Positions 1 to 9,671 of a stretch of DNA of 64,000 bases are shown here, piece by piece. Position 1 is the stretch's first letter; every line of letters starts with the position of its first letter. Location: the NCBI GenBank assembly GCA_963726785.1, contig CAVSDJ010000003.1, positions 372,001 through 436,000 on the forward strand. Direction: 5' to 3'. The notes beneath the pieces were generated by a model. The model did not search any database and was not told where the DNA came from. It saw nothing but the letters and a program-made list of their open reading frames with translations. The stretch comes from DATEKX01 sp963726785. GTDB lineage: Bacteria; Acidobacteriota; Blastocatellia; UBA7656. The position numbers were made by a program, and so were the translations under genes.

Positions 1-475
1 CAACTTTGCCGTTGATGCCGCTTACACGCACAGGGCCATCTACTTCGCCGATGGTCGTTCGACCGTTGACGCCGCTCACGTTGAGATCAACCTGGCGCGG
101 CAGCTTGATCATCGCGCGCTGTCGAGTGTTGCGACCACTGGATTCCTTTTCATTTTCGCGGCGTATGATGAGACTGTTGGCCGTGTGCTCGACGATGATC
201 CTGCCATAATTGAGGTCTTCGCGGCTTCGTGCAGAGCGAACGATGTGGACTTCGGCAGTGTTGCCGCTTGAAGTCTCGATGTCTACAGTGCCATTGATGC
301 CTCTCACTTCGACGCGCGCACCCGCCGATAGCTGGTATGTTTGATTGATTTCGTCGCGCTCCGAATAATCGCTGTCATCGCGATGATGTCGAGGCGAATC
401 CTGGCCGAAAATCTGCGGCGCGAGTGCGAGTGTCATCAAAACAAGAATTGATAAAGCAGTCAGTCTTTTTTTCAT
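1..475 (-). CDS. DUF4097-like secreted protein, partial (C-terminus outside window)
   Basis: This minus-strand frame stays open from an ATG at 473-475 to the window edge, giving about 158 residues. A strong GGAGGAGA ribosome site lies just upstream of the ATG. The protein starts with a signal peptide (MKKRLTALSILVLMTLALAP). Next comes an Asp/His/Arg-rich linker and then repeating short beta-strand units such as VEVRGINGTVDIETSSGN and NVSGVNGRTTIGEVDGPV. That Gly-Asn-Gly repeat pattern is typical of the DUF4097/DUF4098 beta-helix fold of putative surface adhesins. It lies downstream of an ABC permease and of another DUF4097 gene on the same strand, so it probably belongs to the sigma/anti-sigma operon. 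Substrate and partner are unknown. Confidence 0.8.
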   Translation of the reverse strand, partial: MKKRLTALSILVLMTLALAPQIFGQDSPRHHRDDSDYSERDEINQTYQLSAGARVEVRGINGTVDIETSSGNTAEVHIVRSARSREDLNYGRIIVEHTANSLIIRRENEKESSGRNTRQRAMIKLPRQVDLNVSGVNGRTTIGEVDGPVRVSGINGKV

Positions 476-576
476 TCGGTGTCTCCTCCAAAATATGCGT
501 TCCAGGTGTGAGTGCCGAATCAAGCCTCAAGGTTGCAGCGCCAGCAAGAAAATTAAGCGACGCCGACTTTCCGTCA

Positions 577-2985
577 TTACTCGTACCTGAGCGCAACCAG
601 CGGGTCTACCTTCGTAGCTCTTCGCGCAGGAATGTAGCTCGCCAGAAAAGCCACAGCCGCAAGCGTCGCCGAAATGATTACAAACGTAGCCGGGTCGCTC
701 GCGCTGATCTGATAAAGCAAGCTCGCCATCAGCTTTGAAAGCATAAATGCTCCGGCCAGACCGAGGCCTAAGCCCGCAACTGTAAGCGCCATGCCTTGCC
801 TGACAACCATCCTCATTACATCTCTGGAACTGGCTCCCAGAGCCATTCTTATGCCAATCTCGTGCGTGCGCTGAGTCACGTAGTAACTCATCACGCCGTA
901 GATTCCCACAGCCGCAAGCGTCATGGCGATTGCGGCGAAGATAGCAAGCAGAAGCGTGCGAAAACGGGGTTGCGCCACGGATTCCGATACCAACTTCTCC
1001 ATCGTTTGAACGTTATAGACGGGAACGTCTTTGTCCATTTGATGGGCTTCGCTTTTTATCGCTGCGGTCAACCGGGTCGGGTCGCTTGCGGCGCGCACGA
1101 CCAGATTCGCCCCGCCAATAGGTGACTGGTACTGATTGACGTACATCTCTCGCCACGAATCCGCAGCCAGCCCATTGTGGCGAATGTCGCCGACTACTCC
1201 GACAATCTCGCCCTTCCAAGCCTCTCCAATATCAATTGCGAGGTGCTGACCGATGGGGTCTTCTTCGGGGAAAAATTGTCTGGCGAAGCTGTCGCTGATG
1301 ATTACAACCTGCGGCGCGCTCAGTGAATCCGCATCGGTGAAGTAGCGCCCTTTCAAGAGCGGGATGCCCAGAGCGCGAAAATAATCCGGGCTTGCCACGC
1401 GCGAATTCGCATAACTTTGATCGCCAGGGCCGGAAGGTTTTCCTTCGATGGTGAAACGAGTATCTTCCTGCTGACCGCTCATCGGCAGTTGAGAAATAGT
1501 TCCGACCGCCTGCACACCCGGCAAACCTTCAACGCGGTGCACCAGTTGTTGAAAGAAGGCCGTCCGCTGTGATGGCTCAGTGTACTTTTGCCCCGCAAGC
1601 GCAACCTGCATCGTCAAAACATTCGCAGGCTTGAAGCCGGGATTAACTTCAGACAATTTCATGAAGCTCTTAATCATCAATCCTGCGCCGATCAACACCG
1701 TCAAAGCTATTGCCACTTCAAAAACGACGAGCGCGCGGCGAATCCACTGCCCCATTGCGGTTGCGGCGCTCCGGCCTCCCTCTTTCAAGGTCTCATTCAA
1801 GTCTGTCCGCGATGCTTGAATTGCCGGAATCAATCCGAAAACGATTCCTGTAAGAAGCGAGACGGCAAGAGTGAATCCGAGCACGCGGCCATCAATCCCA
1901 ACTTCTTTGACGCGCGGAATGTTGTCCGAACTCAGAGCCACGAGCGCGTTGATGCCCCATAAGGCCACGAGCAAGCCGAGCGTCCCGCCAAAGATCGACA
2001 GCAAGATGCTCTCGGTCAGCATCTGACGAGCGATGCGAGCGCGGCTCGCCCCGAGAGCCGCGCGAATGGCAATCTCTTTTTGCCGGGCCGAAGCGCGAGC
2101 AAGCAACAGGCTTGCGATGTTGGCGCAGGCGATGAGCAACACGAAAGCCACCGCGCCGCTCAGAATCAAGAGCGGCTGGCGCATGCTGCCGATGATTCGC
2201 TCGGACATCGAAACCAGCCCCGCGCCGTATTCCCTGTTCGAGTCCGGGTACTGATCGGCAAGCCGGCGTGCAATCGAAGTGAAATCGGCTTGCGCTTGCT
2301 CAAGGCTCACGCCCGCTTTCAGGCGACCGACCGGTCGAAGGAAATGAAAGCGGCGCACGGATGTTTGCGGCGTGCCGAATACCAGCGGAACCCAAAGCTC
2401 GACATCACGCGGATACTGAAAGCCCGCAGGCATTATCCCGACCACCGTGTAGCTGCGATCATTGAGAGTGATGGTCTGACCCAGTATGTTCGGGTCGCCC
2501 CCGAATCGTTGCTGCCAGATGCCGTTGCCTAAAACGACGATCTGGTCGCGCCCGTTCTGCTCTTCTTCGCGTGTGAAAGTGCGGCCATAAATCGGCTCGA
2601 CGCCGAGCGTCTCGAAATAGCCTTCCGAGACGCGGGCCGATTTGACGCGCTCCGGTTCCGCGCCGCCCGTAAGGCTTGCTTCCCACGAAACCGACGCGGC
2701 CAATCGCTCGAACGATTGCTGCCGCTCGCGGTAATCTATAAAGTCAGGAGGCGAAACAGACCCTCCGAATATCTGCCCCGTCGTCAAGTTCGCGCCTAAG
2801 ATCAGGACAAGACGTTCGGCATCCTTGTAAGGAAGCGGTTTGAGCAACACGCCATTGACCACGCTGAAGACCGCTGTGTTAGCGCCTATCCCCAAGGCAA
2901 GCGCGATCACTGCGACGGCTGTGAAAGCCGGACTCTTCAACAGCACCCTGATCCCATAACGCAGGTCTTGAATTATGTTTTCCAT
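577..2985 (-). CDS. ABC transporter permease, MacB/FtsX (ADOP) type
   Basis: The product is an 802-residue membrane protein with two copies of the MacB periplasmic core plus FtsX unit. Visible hallmarks are the N-terminal LLKSPAFTAVAVIALALGIG segment, a large periplasmic core, a TM bundle near residue 275 (VAFVLLIACANIASLLLARA), a second core, and a final bundle with the tail PARRATKVDPLVALRYE. This duplicated architecture is known in Acidobacteria as ADOP permeases. Such permeases work with a LolD/MacB-like ATPase, probably in export or mechanotransmission at the inner membrane. The ATPase candidate is the divergent gene at 6282. The gene lies between two DUF4097 genes. Substrate is unknown. 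Confidence 0.92.
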   Translation of the reverse strand: MENIIQDLRYGIRVLLKSPAFTAVAVIALALGIGANTAVFSVVNGVLLKPLPYKDAERLVLILGANLTTGQIFGGSVSPPDFIDYRERQQSFERLAASVSWEASLTGGAEPERVKSARVSEGYFETLGVEPIYGRTFTREEEQNGRDQIVVLGNGIWQQRFGGDPNILGQTITLNDRSYTVVGIMPAGFQYPRDVELWVPLVFGTPQTSVRRFHFLRPVGRLKAGVSLEQAQADFTSIARRLADQYPDSNREYGAGLVSMSERIIGSMRQPLLILSGAVAFVLLIACANIASLLLARASARQKEIAIRAALGASRARIARQMLTESILLSIFGGTLGLLVALWGINALVALSSDNIPRVKEVGIDGRVLGFTLAVSLLTGIVFGLIPAIQASRTDLNETLKEGGRSAATAMGQWIRRALVVFEVAIALTVLIGAGLMIKSFMKLSEVNPGFKPANVLTMQVALAGQKYTEPSQRTAFFQQLVHRVEGLPGVQAVGTISQLPMSGQQEDTRFTIEGKPSGPGDQSYANSRVASPDYFRALGIPLLKGRYFTDADSLSAPQVVIISDSFARQFFPEEDPIGQHLAIDIGEAWKGEIVGVVGDIRHNGLAADSWREMYVNQYQSPIGGANLVVRAASDPTRLTAAIKSEAHQMDKDVPVYNVQTMEKLVSESVAQPRFRTLLLAIFAAIAMTLAAVGIYGVMSYYVTQRTHEIGIRMALGASSRDVMRMVVRQGMALTVAGLGLGLAGAFMLSKLMASLLYQISASDPATFVIISATLAAVAFLASYIPARRATKVDPLVALRYE

Positions 2986-3031
2986 AAGGCGTCTCTCTCA
3001 GGTGTCAATTGTTAATTAACTGACTCGCTCT

Positions 3032-3214
3032 GCCGCGTAGCGGCTTAATGAATTTAGCCGTGTACTTCAGTGCACGGGAAAAGTGTGAGTAGAGATTCTC
3101 GTCGCGTGAGCGACGATTGAGTTTCAGCCGTCGCTCACGCGACGAAATGGTGATGTCTATCAATTTACCGTGCACTGAAAGTACACGGCTAAACTCACGC
3201 TGCCGCTACGCGGC
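3032..3214. repeat. nested inverted repeat A (three palindromes inside one another)
   Basis: Outer 13-bp arms GCCGCGTAGCGGC (3032-3044) and their complement (3202-3214) enclose middle arms at 3053-3077 and 3168-3193 (motif TTTAGCCGTGTACTTC...). These enclose inner arms CGTCGCGTGAGCGACG (3100-3115) and complement (3129-3144). The element fills the gap between the permease and DUF4097 genes. Related elements with the same inner core lie at 22161 and 26233. Confidence 0.85.
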
Positions 3215-3235
3215 TGTGTAGTTCTAACCGATTGC

Positions 3236-4414
3236 TCACTTACATTGTTTCCATTCGGCGGGCGAGCCTTTAGATAATCCGACTGCTCCGCTGAATGAAT
3301 CGAGCGTGATTTGCGCTCCACCGTTGCCGAAGCGTCCGCTTATGCGGCGATTGATGGGGCCGCCTTGTAGCGGTGTTTCGACTTTTAACGGAAAAGCTGT
3401 TTCGATGTCTCCGCTGTATGTTATCAGCGTTGCTGTGAAGCCCGGAGCGTCAGGCTGTATGAACATCGCCACTTCGCCTGATATTGACTTCAATCTGTAG
3501 CGACCGTTTGCGCGAATCGCTCCTTTGAAAGTCACATCGCCGCTCGCGGTTGTTGCTTCAACATCGCCGCTCGCTCCGATAATTATTATAGAGCCGCTGG
3601 CGCTGTTAAGCTCGGCGCGCCCTTTCACACAATGCACGTCAATATCGCCCGTTGCCATATTGGCTCGCACGTCGCCCGCGGCATTGCGCACTGCGACAGT
3701 GCCGTTCGTAGCGGCCACGTCCACAGCGCCTGTGACGTTTTCAATCGTCATATCGCCGTGTGTGCTTCTGGCAATCAGATCGCCTTTGATCTCTCTTGCA
3801 ATGATTTCGCCGCCGCGCGTATTAATTTTCAGCGAGCCGACGCGATTGACTGTGACCGTGCCCGTGCCGTTGCTGATTGCAACCGGAGCATCCATGTCTG
3901 AAACATCAATTTCACCAGTGCTGCTTTCGACAGATTCGACTTCCGCATAACGCGGGACTTTCACTTCGATGTTGATGGTTCTCGCGCGTCGAGGAGTAGA
4001 CAAGGGCACATAGAACAGGATTCTCGGTCGCGAAGCTTCTCCGCTCACTTGCGTCATCAAAGGCTCTGCGCCCGCTTCGCTCGTGGCTGCCGCTTGAAGC
4101 GTATCGCCTTCCACTCCGATTATTTTCACGTTAACAGTTTTGCTGGTCACTGCTATTCGTGTGCCTTGAGTGATCTTCCTGGTGATCGGACCCGATTGAA
4201 CATCGGAAGTCTGCCCGTAAACTTTAGGCTTCGGCGCTGCTTGTATATCAGGCAGCGGTTCCATTGGCGATGAAGGAGGTATAGCTCTGGGCGATACAGG
4301 TGCAACCTTAGCGCCGGGCTTTGGGGCTTGCTTTGGCGCTTCTTGCCCCAGAGCATAAGAATTAAGGCTCAAAGCAATCGCCACAATTAATGATTTAATA
4401 GTTCTTCTACACAT
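3236..4414 (-). CDS. DUF4097 family beta-helix secreted protein
   Basis: The product has 392 residues. It starts with a signal peptide (IKSLIVAIALSLNSYALGQ) and a Pro/Lys-rich linker. From about residue 130 there is a run of short repeats such as VESVESSTGEIDVSDMDAPV, GDLIARSTHGDMTIENVTG and GDVEATTASGDVTFKGAI, the pattern of DUF4097 right-handed beta-helix proteins. It probably acts outside the cytoplasmic membrane. The gene follows the anti-sigma gene by 27 nt, so all are likely cotranscribed. DUF4097 genes are often neighbours of ECF sigma/anti-sigma pairs, which suggests an envelope stress output or sensor; that role is inferred. No clear ribosome site precedes the ATG, so the start is less certain. 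Confidence 0.85.
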   Translation of the reverse strand: MCRRTIKSLIVAIALSLNSYALGQEAPKQAPKPGAKVAPVSPRAIPPSSPMEPLPDIQAAPKPKVYGQTSDVQSGPITRKITQGTRIAVTSKTVNVKIIGVEGDTLQAAATSEAGAEPLMTQVSGEASRPRILFYVPLSTPRRARTINIEVKVPRYAEVESVESSTGEIDVSDMDAPVAISNGTGTVTVNRVGSLKINTRGGEIIAREIKGDLIARSTHGDMTIENVTGAVDVAATNGTVAVRNAAGDVRANMATGDIDVHCVKGRAELNSASGSIIIIGASGDVEATTASGDVTFKGAIRANGRYRLKSISGEVAMFIQPDAPGFTATLITYSGDIETAFPLKVETPLQGGPINRRISGRFGNGGAQITLDSFSGAVGLSKGSPAEWKQCK

Positions 4415-4441
4415 AAGATCGTTATTATCCGTAATCGCTGA

Positions 4442-5287
4442 TTAATCAAGAGCCATATCTCTCAGCGCATCAACTTTCTTTGCGTAAGCAGAGAGCAAAT
4501 ACTGCAAAGCTACAGGATCATCTGGATGCTCGCGCACGACGCGACGCGTTTCTTTGATCGTGCGATCAATGTCTGACAGCGCGCTGTCGAATCGAGCGAG
4601 CACCGTAGGATCAATCTGCGAGCGGCGACGATTTACATCGCGCGATAAGATTGAAATTGCTGCAAGATATTTCTGCTCCGCTTCACGAACAAGCTGCGCC
4701 GGGTCGGCTTGTTTCGGCGGCGCTTTTGCTACGAGTTGCTTTTGAACAGCAGGCTTGTTCTCTTTTTCAACTATGGCTGGCTTGCCTGTTTCGGCCAATT
4801 CGTCTCGCTTTTCATCAGGCTTCGTCGCAGGTGGTTCGACCGCCTTGTTTGCATTGTTTGGGCTGCCGCTGTCAGAAGCAGGAGGATTCGTAGCAAGAGG
4901 CTGATTGTTATTGCGCGAATTCATCACGCTCATCACGACAACAGTAAGCCCTACCGCCAACAACACGAGCACGGCTGCCAGAGCGGGGCTGAATCGCGGC
5001 GTGGCGAACAACGCGGCCAGTCGCTCGCGCAAACCTGCAAGCCCGCTCGATGAACGCGCGGCCTTCTCTTGATGAATGCGCGCTTCGACGCCTGCCCACA
5101 GCGCAGGCGTTACTTCGACGTCTCGCTGATAGTGCGCGTAAAGCTCCTGCTCTTGCTTCAGCGCTTCGTAAGCCTTCGAGCAGTCCGAGCAATTGCTTGC
5201 GTGCGCGCTCACCCGCGCGGCGAGTTTCATCTCAAGCTCGCCGTCAATATATTCCTCAAGGAACTGCTGACACTCTTCACACTTCAT
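4442..5287 (-). CDS. zinc-finger anti-sigma factor (zf-HC2)
   Basis: The first 40 residues carry the anti-sigma zinc finger with MKCEEC at the start and HASNCSDC near residue 29 (the H-x3-C-x2-C motif). A single membrane span follows near residue 105 (ALAAVLVLLAVGLTVVVMSV). Then come an Asn/Pro/Lys-rich periplasmic linker and a helical C-terminal part. This is the layout of a membrane anti-sigma factor that holds its ECF sigma inactive. I chose the ATG at 5287 because GGGAG sits 6 nt upstream. It overlaps the end of the sigma gene by 11 nt, which predicts translational coupling. A TTG six bases upstream is the alternative start. Confidence 0.9.
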   Translation of the reverse strand: MKCEECQQFLEEYIDGELEMKLAARVSAHASNCSDCSKAYEALKQEQELYAHYQRDVEVTPALWAGVEARIHQEKAARSSSGLAGLRERLAALFATPRFSPALAAVLVLLAVGLTVVVMSVMNSRNNNQPLATNPPASDSGSPNNANKAVEPPATKPDEKRDELAETGKPAIVEKENKPAVQKQLVAKAPPKQADPAQLVREAEQKYLAAISILSRDVNRRRSQIDPTVLARFDSALSDIDRTIKETRRVVREHPDDPVALQYLLSAYAKKVDALRDMALD

Positions 5288-5909
5288 AGCCAACTCCCAG
5301 ATAGGGACGGATGCGTCGCTTCATCTCCGCTCGCGCGCGATGAAGGTCTGTCTTGAGCTTAGGAATCGAAAAGCCTGTTATCTCGGCTATCTCTTCGTAG
5401 CTCCGCTGATGAAACACCTTCAGCGTGAATACCATACGCTTATCTTCGTCAAGTGACGAGAGCGCTTCTTGAATCACGCCGTTCAATTCTTTGTCCAACA
5501 GCGCGCGGTCGGGCGGAAGGTTGTCGTCTTTCAACTCGATCACGCGGTCATCATCAAGCTCGACCTTATAGTCTTCGCGATGGCGTGTGCGAAGCGATTC
5601 GCGCGCTACGTTTTTGGCAATGCCGAAGAGCCAAGTCGAAAGCTTCGTATCATCTCTCAGCCCACTCAGATTCTTGTAGGCGCGCACAAAGGTCTCCTGC
5701 GTCAATTCTTCGGCCAGGTCACGCTGGCCCACCATATCGTAAATGAAACTGATGATTGGTCGAGCATATCGCTCGAATATTAGACGGAAAGCGTCATCAT
5801 CGCCACGGCGAGCGAGTGCTATGATTTCCCCTGAACTGTTCATCAGAGCACCGGCGCGTGCGCTCGGCTGGCTCGCTAGGCTGACGGCCTCCATCATTCT
5901 CGGCTTCAT
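5277..5909 (-). CDS. RNA polymerase sigma factor, ECF (sigma-70 family)
   Basis: Region 2 is clear (RGDDDAFRLIFERYARPI, then DLAEELTQETFVRAYKNL). Region 4 has the helix-turn-helix (LKVFHQRSYEEIAEITGFSI) followed by KLKTDLHRARAEMKRRI. The length of 180-210 residues fits an ECF factor that recruits RNA polymerase to stress or envelope promoters. The overlapping downstream anti-sigma gene is its likely regulator. Start choice is uncertain: the first ATG (5909) has no spaced ribosome site, while the MMEAV pair at 5897 has GAGG about 10 nt upstream. Family homology begins near MNSSGEIIAL (5843). Confidence 0.93.
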   Translation of the reverse strand: MKPRMMEAVSLASQPSARAGALMNSSGEIIALARRGDDDAFRLIFERYARPIISFIYDMVGQRDLAEELTQETFVRAYKNLSGLRDDTKLSTWLFGIAKNVARESLRTRHREDYKVELDDDRVIELKDDNLPPDRALLDKELNGVIQEALSSLDEDKRMVFTLKVFHQRSYEEIAEITGFSIPKLKTDLHRARAEMKRRIRPYLGVGYEV

Positions 5910-6281
5910 CCTCAGTCCGCCAGTAAGTGACGCTCGCGCCCAAAAGGTTTCAACACAAGCTTATTTTACACAAAAATCAGCGGCATATCAGCAGGTGATT
6001 CGATCAGCATACGACCGCAACCGAGCACACGTTTCATCATCATCGTAAGTCTCAGAGGCGCAAATAGATTTTTCATTGCAACTTTTTCATCCGCGCTGCC
6101 ACTTACCGGAGTGCCGTACTGTGCCTTTGCGTTCGAGGCTGCACCCGATTGAGATTCGCGGAACGTAATTAGGCCAGGGGTGGTATATCTCTTAGACACC
6201 GAATAAAGATCAAAGCTTTTCGATCAGGGATGTGAATCGAAGGGCCTCACTTTGCAATGCTCGCGGAGGTAATGAAAAAAA
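5910..6281. promoter_or_regulatory. divergent intergenic region, probable promoters for both operons
   Basis: This 372-bp stretch separates the minus-strand sigma operon from the plus-strand ABC operon, so promoters for both should lie here. It is moderately AT-rich near 5950-5990. I could not assign a -35/-10 pair with confidence. An open frame on the minus strand (5966-6199) has no ribosome site and no recognisable domain and is not called. Confidence 0.45.
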
Positions 6282-7001
6282 ATGAGTTCTAACGACCAAC
6301 CGCTGATACGCCTTGAAGGCGTGACGAAAGTTTTCTTAACCGACGAAGTTGAAACGCACGCGCTTTCAGGGATACACCTGGAAATAAAGAAAGGTGAATA
6401 CATCTCGATTGCCGGGCCTTCGGGCTGCGGAAAATCGACATTGCTCTCCATACTCGGATTGCTCGATTCTCCTACAGACGGCAGCTACTGGCTCGACGGA
6501 AAGCCGGTCGCGGATCTTCCGCTTGCCGAGCGCGCGCGCATACGCAATCGCGAAGTCGGTTTCATATTTCAGAGTTTCAACCTGATCGGCGACCTCACAG
6601 TATTCGAGAACGTAGAGCTTCCGCTCACTTACCGAGGCTTGAAATCGAGCGAGCGTCGCGACCGCGTTAAAGCAGCGCTCGAAAGAGTCGGCATGGCGCA
6701 TCGCGAGAAACACCTGCCCAGCCAGTTGTCGGGCGGTCAGCAGCAGCGCGTAGCCGTTGCTCGCGCAGTCGCAGGCGACCCGCTCATACTGCTTGCGGAC
6801 GAACCGACCGGAAACCTCGACTCGACAAACGGCGAGGCAGTCATGGAACTGCTCGACGAGCTTCACGGGCAAGGCGCGACCATCTGCATGGTCACTCACG
6901 ATCAACGATACATGGCGCATTCGGATAGAGCCATTCACCTCTTCGACGGTCTCGTTGTAGAGGAAGTACAAGAAAAACAAAAAGCTCACTCTGTGAAATA
7001 A
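6282..7001 (+). CDS. ABC transporter ATP-binding protein, MacB/LolD type
   Basis: The 239-residue product is a complete ABC ATPase. It has Walker A GPSGCGKST near residue 44, a Q-loop (FIFQSFNLIGDLTVFENVEL), the signature LSGGQQQRVAVARA near residue 146, Walker B LILLADEPTGNLDS and the switch His in MVTHDQRY. The 'NLIGDLTVFENVELPL' stretch is typical of the LolD/MacB/FtsE branch. It powers MacB-type permeases, and here it is first in an operon with three such permeases. GAGG lies about 12 nt before the chosen ATG. Confidence 0.94.
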   Translation: MSSNDQPLIRLEGVTKVFLTDEVETHALSGIHLEIKKGEYISIAGPSGCGKSTLLSILGLLDSPTDGSYWLDGKPVADLPLAERARIRNREVGFIFQSFNLIGDLTVFENVELPLTYRGLKSSERRDRVKAALERVGMAHREKHLPSQLSGGQQQRVAVARAVAGDPLILLADEPTGNLDSTNGEAVMELLDELHGQGATICMVTHDQRYMAHSDRAIHLFDGLVVEEVQEKQKAHSVK

Positions 7002-7040
7002 AAGTCAGTGGTTATTGACCGCTGACCCGGAGGTCTGGCG

Positions 7041-9506
7041 ATGGAAAAGCTGCTTCACGATATTCGTTACAGTACTCGTATGCTCCGAAAAAGTCCGGGC
7101 TTCACTGCCGTAGCAATCATCGCGCTGGCTTTAGGCATAGGCGCGACGGCAGCAATCTTCAGCGTTATTTATGCGGTCGCGCTTCGTCCCCTGCCTTTCA
7201 AAGAGCCTGACCAGCTTGTAAAAGTATGGGGCAAGTTCGAAAAAGACGGGATACCGAAGAACTGGATTTCAGAGCCGGAGCTTTATGACCTCAGAGAGAA
7301 CACACAGTCTTTTGAAGACTTCGCCGCCTTTCAAACGTTCGGCGTGAACCTGACGGGAAATGATTCTGCCGAACGAGTATCGGCAGCCTTCGTCAACGCA
7401 AACCTCTTTTCGCTCCTTCGCATTCAGCCGAGCCTTGGCCGGACCTTCACAGAAGAAGAAGACAAAGCAGGGGCAGATCGCGTCGTGCTCGTAAGCAATG
7501 GGTTGTGGAAACGGCGCTTTGCCGCTGACCCGTCTATCGTTGAAAGCACCATCTCGCTCAACGCCCGCAACTACACTGTGCTCGGCGTTATGCCTCCCGG
7601 CTTCAATTACCCGGATGATGTTGACGTATGGATACCGATAGGATTCGATAAGGCTAATCCCGGGAATCGTGGCAATCACGGTCTGGAAGTCTTATCGCGC
7701 ATCAAAGACGGCGTTTCAATCGAGCAGGCGAATTCCGAAATCAGCAGTCTTGCAAATGCCCTCGCGGAAAAAAATCCTAACTTCTATTCATCTGACGGAG
7801 GCTTCAGCTTTTACTCAATACCGTTACACGAAGAAGTGGTCGGAAACATCAAGCCGATGCTCGTGTTGCTTATCATCTCGGTCGCGCTCGTGCTGCTGAT
7901 TGCCTGCGCCAACGTAGCCAATATGCTGCTGGCGCGAGCAACTGTTCGCGAAAAAGAGGTGGCCATTCGCGCGGCGCTTGGCGCTGGTCGCGCTCGCCTG
8001 ATGAGACAACTGCTGACGGAGAGCCTGCTGCTCGCTTTTGTCGGGGGCGTGCTCGGCGTGTTGCTCGCAGTTTTGGGGGTGAAACTGTTCGTCGCTTTCG
8101 GCCCGCAGAACATACCTCGCATAGCTGAAATAAAAATTGATATGCTCGTGCTCGGCTTCAGCCTTCTGGTCACAGTTCTGACAGGAATAATCTTCGGGCT
8201 TGCTCCTGCGCTCCACATCTCGAAGCCGAACCTCAGCAACTCTTTGAAGGAAGGCGGGCGCGGCTCGACCGGCTCTCGCCACTTTGTTCGCAACGCGCTC
8301 GTAGTTTCGGAAGTGGCGTTCGCGCTCATGCTGTTGATCGTTGCGGGGCTGACGATGAGAAGCTTTCAACGACTTCTTGAAATCAACCTTGGCTTCCACA
8401 CCGACAACGTTTTAACAATGCGGCTGACTCTGCCTCAAGTCAATTATCCGGAGAACGCGCAGGTCGCAACCTTTTACACCAGGCTGGCCGAGCAGGTCGA
8501 AGCTCTGCCCGGCGTTCAATCGGCAGGTGCTACGTCCATCCTGCCTTTGAGCGGGTCTTACTCATCGGGCACTACACTTGTAGAAGACACATCGGCTGGC
8601 GAAGGGTTGCAGAAATTTCAAGGTCATCCATTTCTCGAAGCTGACCGGCGAAATGTGACTCCGGGATACTTTGAAAGTCTCGGCGCAAAGCTTTTGAAAG
8701 GGCGATTGATAGCCGAAACCGATAACGACAAAGCCCCACGCATTGCGGTCGTTGATGAAAAGTTCGCGCGCCGCTTCTGGCCCAACGGCGAAGCGGTCGG
8801 CAAGCGCATTGCGGTCGGCGGCGGGCCGAACAATATAGAGTGGGGCGAGATCGTCGGCGTCATAGGTCACATCCGCCATTACGGAACGAACAAGGAAGGC
8901 CAGGACCGCGCTTACTTTCCCGAAGGCCGCGAGCAAATCTACTTCCCTCATGCTCAGAACCCTCAGCGCACGATGTACATGGCCATTCGCACTGCGACCG
9001 AGCCGTCGAATTTGACGAATGCCGTGCGCGGTGTTGTTCAGTCGCTTGACCGAAACTTGCCGCTCTATGAAGTGAAGACGATGGATCAGCTTGTTTCGGT
9101 CGCGGTCGCAAATCCGCGTTTGAATCTTGTGCTGATGGGGATATTCGCGGGCGTGGCTTTGATACTGGCAACGGTAGGAATCTATGGCGTGATGAGTTAT
9201 TCAGTCACGCAGCGCACGCACGAAATCGGTATTCGCATGGCGTTGGGCGCGCAACAGACTGACGTGCTGAAGATGGTCGTAAAACAAGGCATGGCTTTGA
9301 CCGGAGCAGGCGTTGTAGCAGGTTTGGCCGGAGCGATGTTGACGACTCGATTGATGTCGAGCCTGCTTTTCGGAGTCTCTGCTACTGACCCCGTCACTTT
9401 CGGAGTCATATCGCTCATTCTGATAGGAGTGGCTCTGGGAGCCTGTTTCGTGCCAGCACGTCGCGCCACAAAAGTAGACCCGATGGTCGCGCTTCGCTAC
9501 GAATAG
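7041..9506 (+). CDS. ABC transporter permease, MacB/FtsX (ADOP) type
   Basis: The 821-residue protein has the same duplicated MacB_PCD-FtsX layout as the permease at 577. It shows the N-terminal helix GFTAVAIIALALGIGATAAI, the central bundle with LLIACANVANMLLARATVRE, and the C-terminal bundle with MSYSVTQRTHEIGIRMALG and the tail PARRATKVDPMVALRYE. A GGAGG site precedes the ATG by 7 nt. The gene starts 39 nt after the ATPase gene, so it is the most direct candidate partner of that ATPase. The transported substrate is unknown. Confidence 0.93.
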   Translation: MEKLLHDIRYSTRMLRKSPGFTAVAIIALALGIGATAAIFSVIYAVALRPLPFKEPDQLVKVWGKFEKDGIPKNWISEPELYDLRENTQSFEDFAAFQTFGVNLTGNDSAERVSAAFVNANLFSLLRIQPSLGRTFTEEEDKAGADRVVLVSNGLWKRRFAADPSIVESTISLNARNYTVLGVMPPGFNYPDDVDVWIPIGFDKANPGNRGNHGLEVLSRIKDGVSIEQANSEISSLANALAEKNPNFYSSDGGFSFYSIPLHEEVVGNIKPMLVLLIISVALVLLIACANVANMLLARATVREKEVAIRAALGAGRARLMRQLLTESLLLAFVGGVLGVLLAVLGVKLFVAFGPQNIPRIAEIKIDMLVLGFSLLVTVLTGIIFGLAPALHISKPNLSNSLKEGGRGSTGSRHFVRNALVVSEVAFALMLLIVAGLTMRSFQRLLEINLGFHTDNVLTMRLTLPQVNYPENAQVATFYTRLAEQVEALPGVQSAGATSILPLSGSYSSGTTLVEDTSAGEGLQKFQGHPFLEADRRNVTPGYFESLGAKLLKGRLIAETDNDKAPRIAVVDEKFARRFWPNGEAVGKRIAVGGGPNNIEWGEIVGVIGHIRHYGTNKEGQDRAYFPEGREQIYFPHAQNPQRTMYMAIRTATEPSNLTNAVRGVVQSLDRNLPLYEVKTMDQLVSVAVANPRLNLVLMGIFAGVALILATVGIYGVMSYSVTQRTHEIGIRMALGAQQTDVLKMVVKQGMALTGAGVVAGLAGAMLTTRLMSSLLFGVSATDPVTFGVISLILIGVALGACFVPARRATKVDPMVALRYE

Positions 9507-9524
9507 TCAGTAGCCGACCGTTGA

Positions 9525-9654
9525 CAGTAGCCCGACCGTGAGGGAGGGCGCAGACACACGCCCTCCCTCACGGTCGGGCTACTGTCATAAGTCAGTAGCC
9601 CGCGCGTAAGCAAGGGCGCAAATGCTCGCCCTCCCTCACGGTCGGGCTACTGTC
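9525..9654. repeat. inverted repeat D (GTAGCCCGACCGTGAGGG family)
   Basis: Two perfect 26-bp arms at 9525-9550 and 9559-9584 (core GTAGCCCGACCGTGAGGGAG) form a long hairpin. A second, diverged hairpin follows at about 9593-9654 (GTAGCCCGCGCGTAAGCAAG paired with CTCCCTCACGGTCGGGCTAC). The gap between two permease genes is almost entirely this element. Family members also occur at 14677 and 25719. Confidence 0.88.
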
Positions 9655-9671
9655 ATAAGTAGGAGAAAATA

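Noticed and set aside
3032..3214. Repeat A as a CRISPR array or tRNA
   Set aside because: The units are inverted, not direct, repeats, without spacers of even length, and no cloverleaf fits.
5966..6199. 77-residue open frame on the minus strand between the divergent operons
   Set aside because: No ribosome site, no domain, and it overlaps the expected promoter region.
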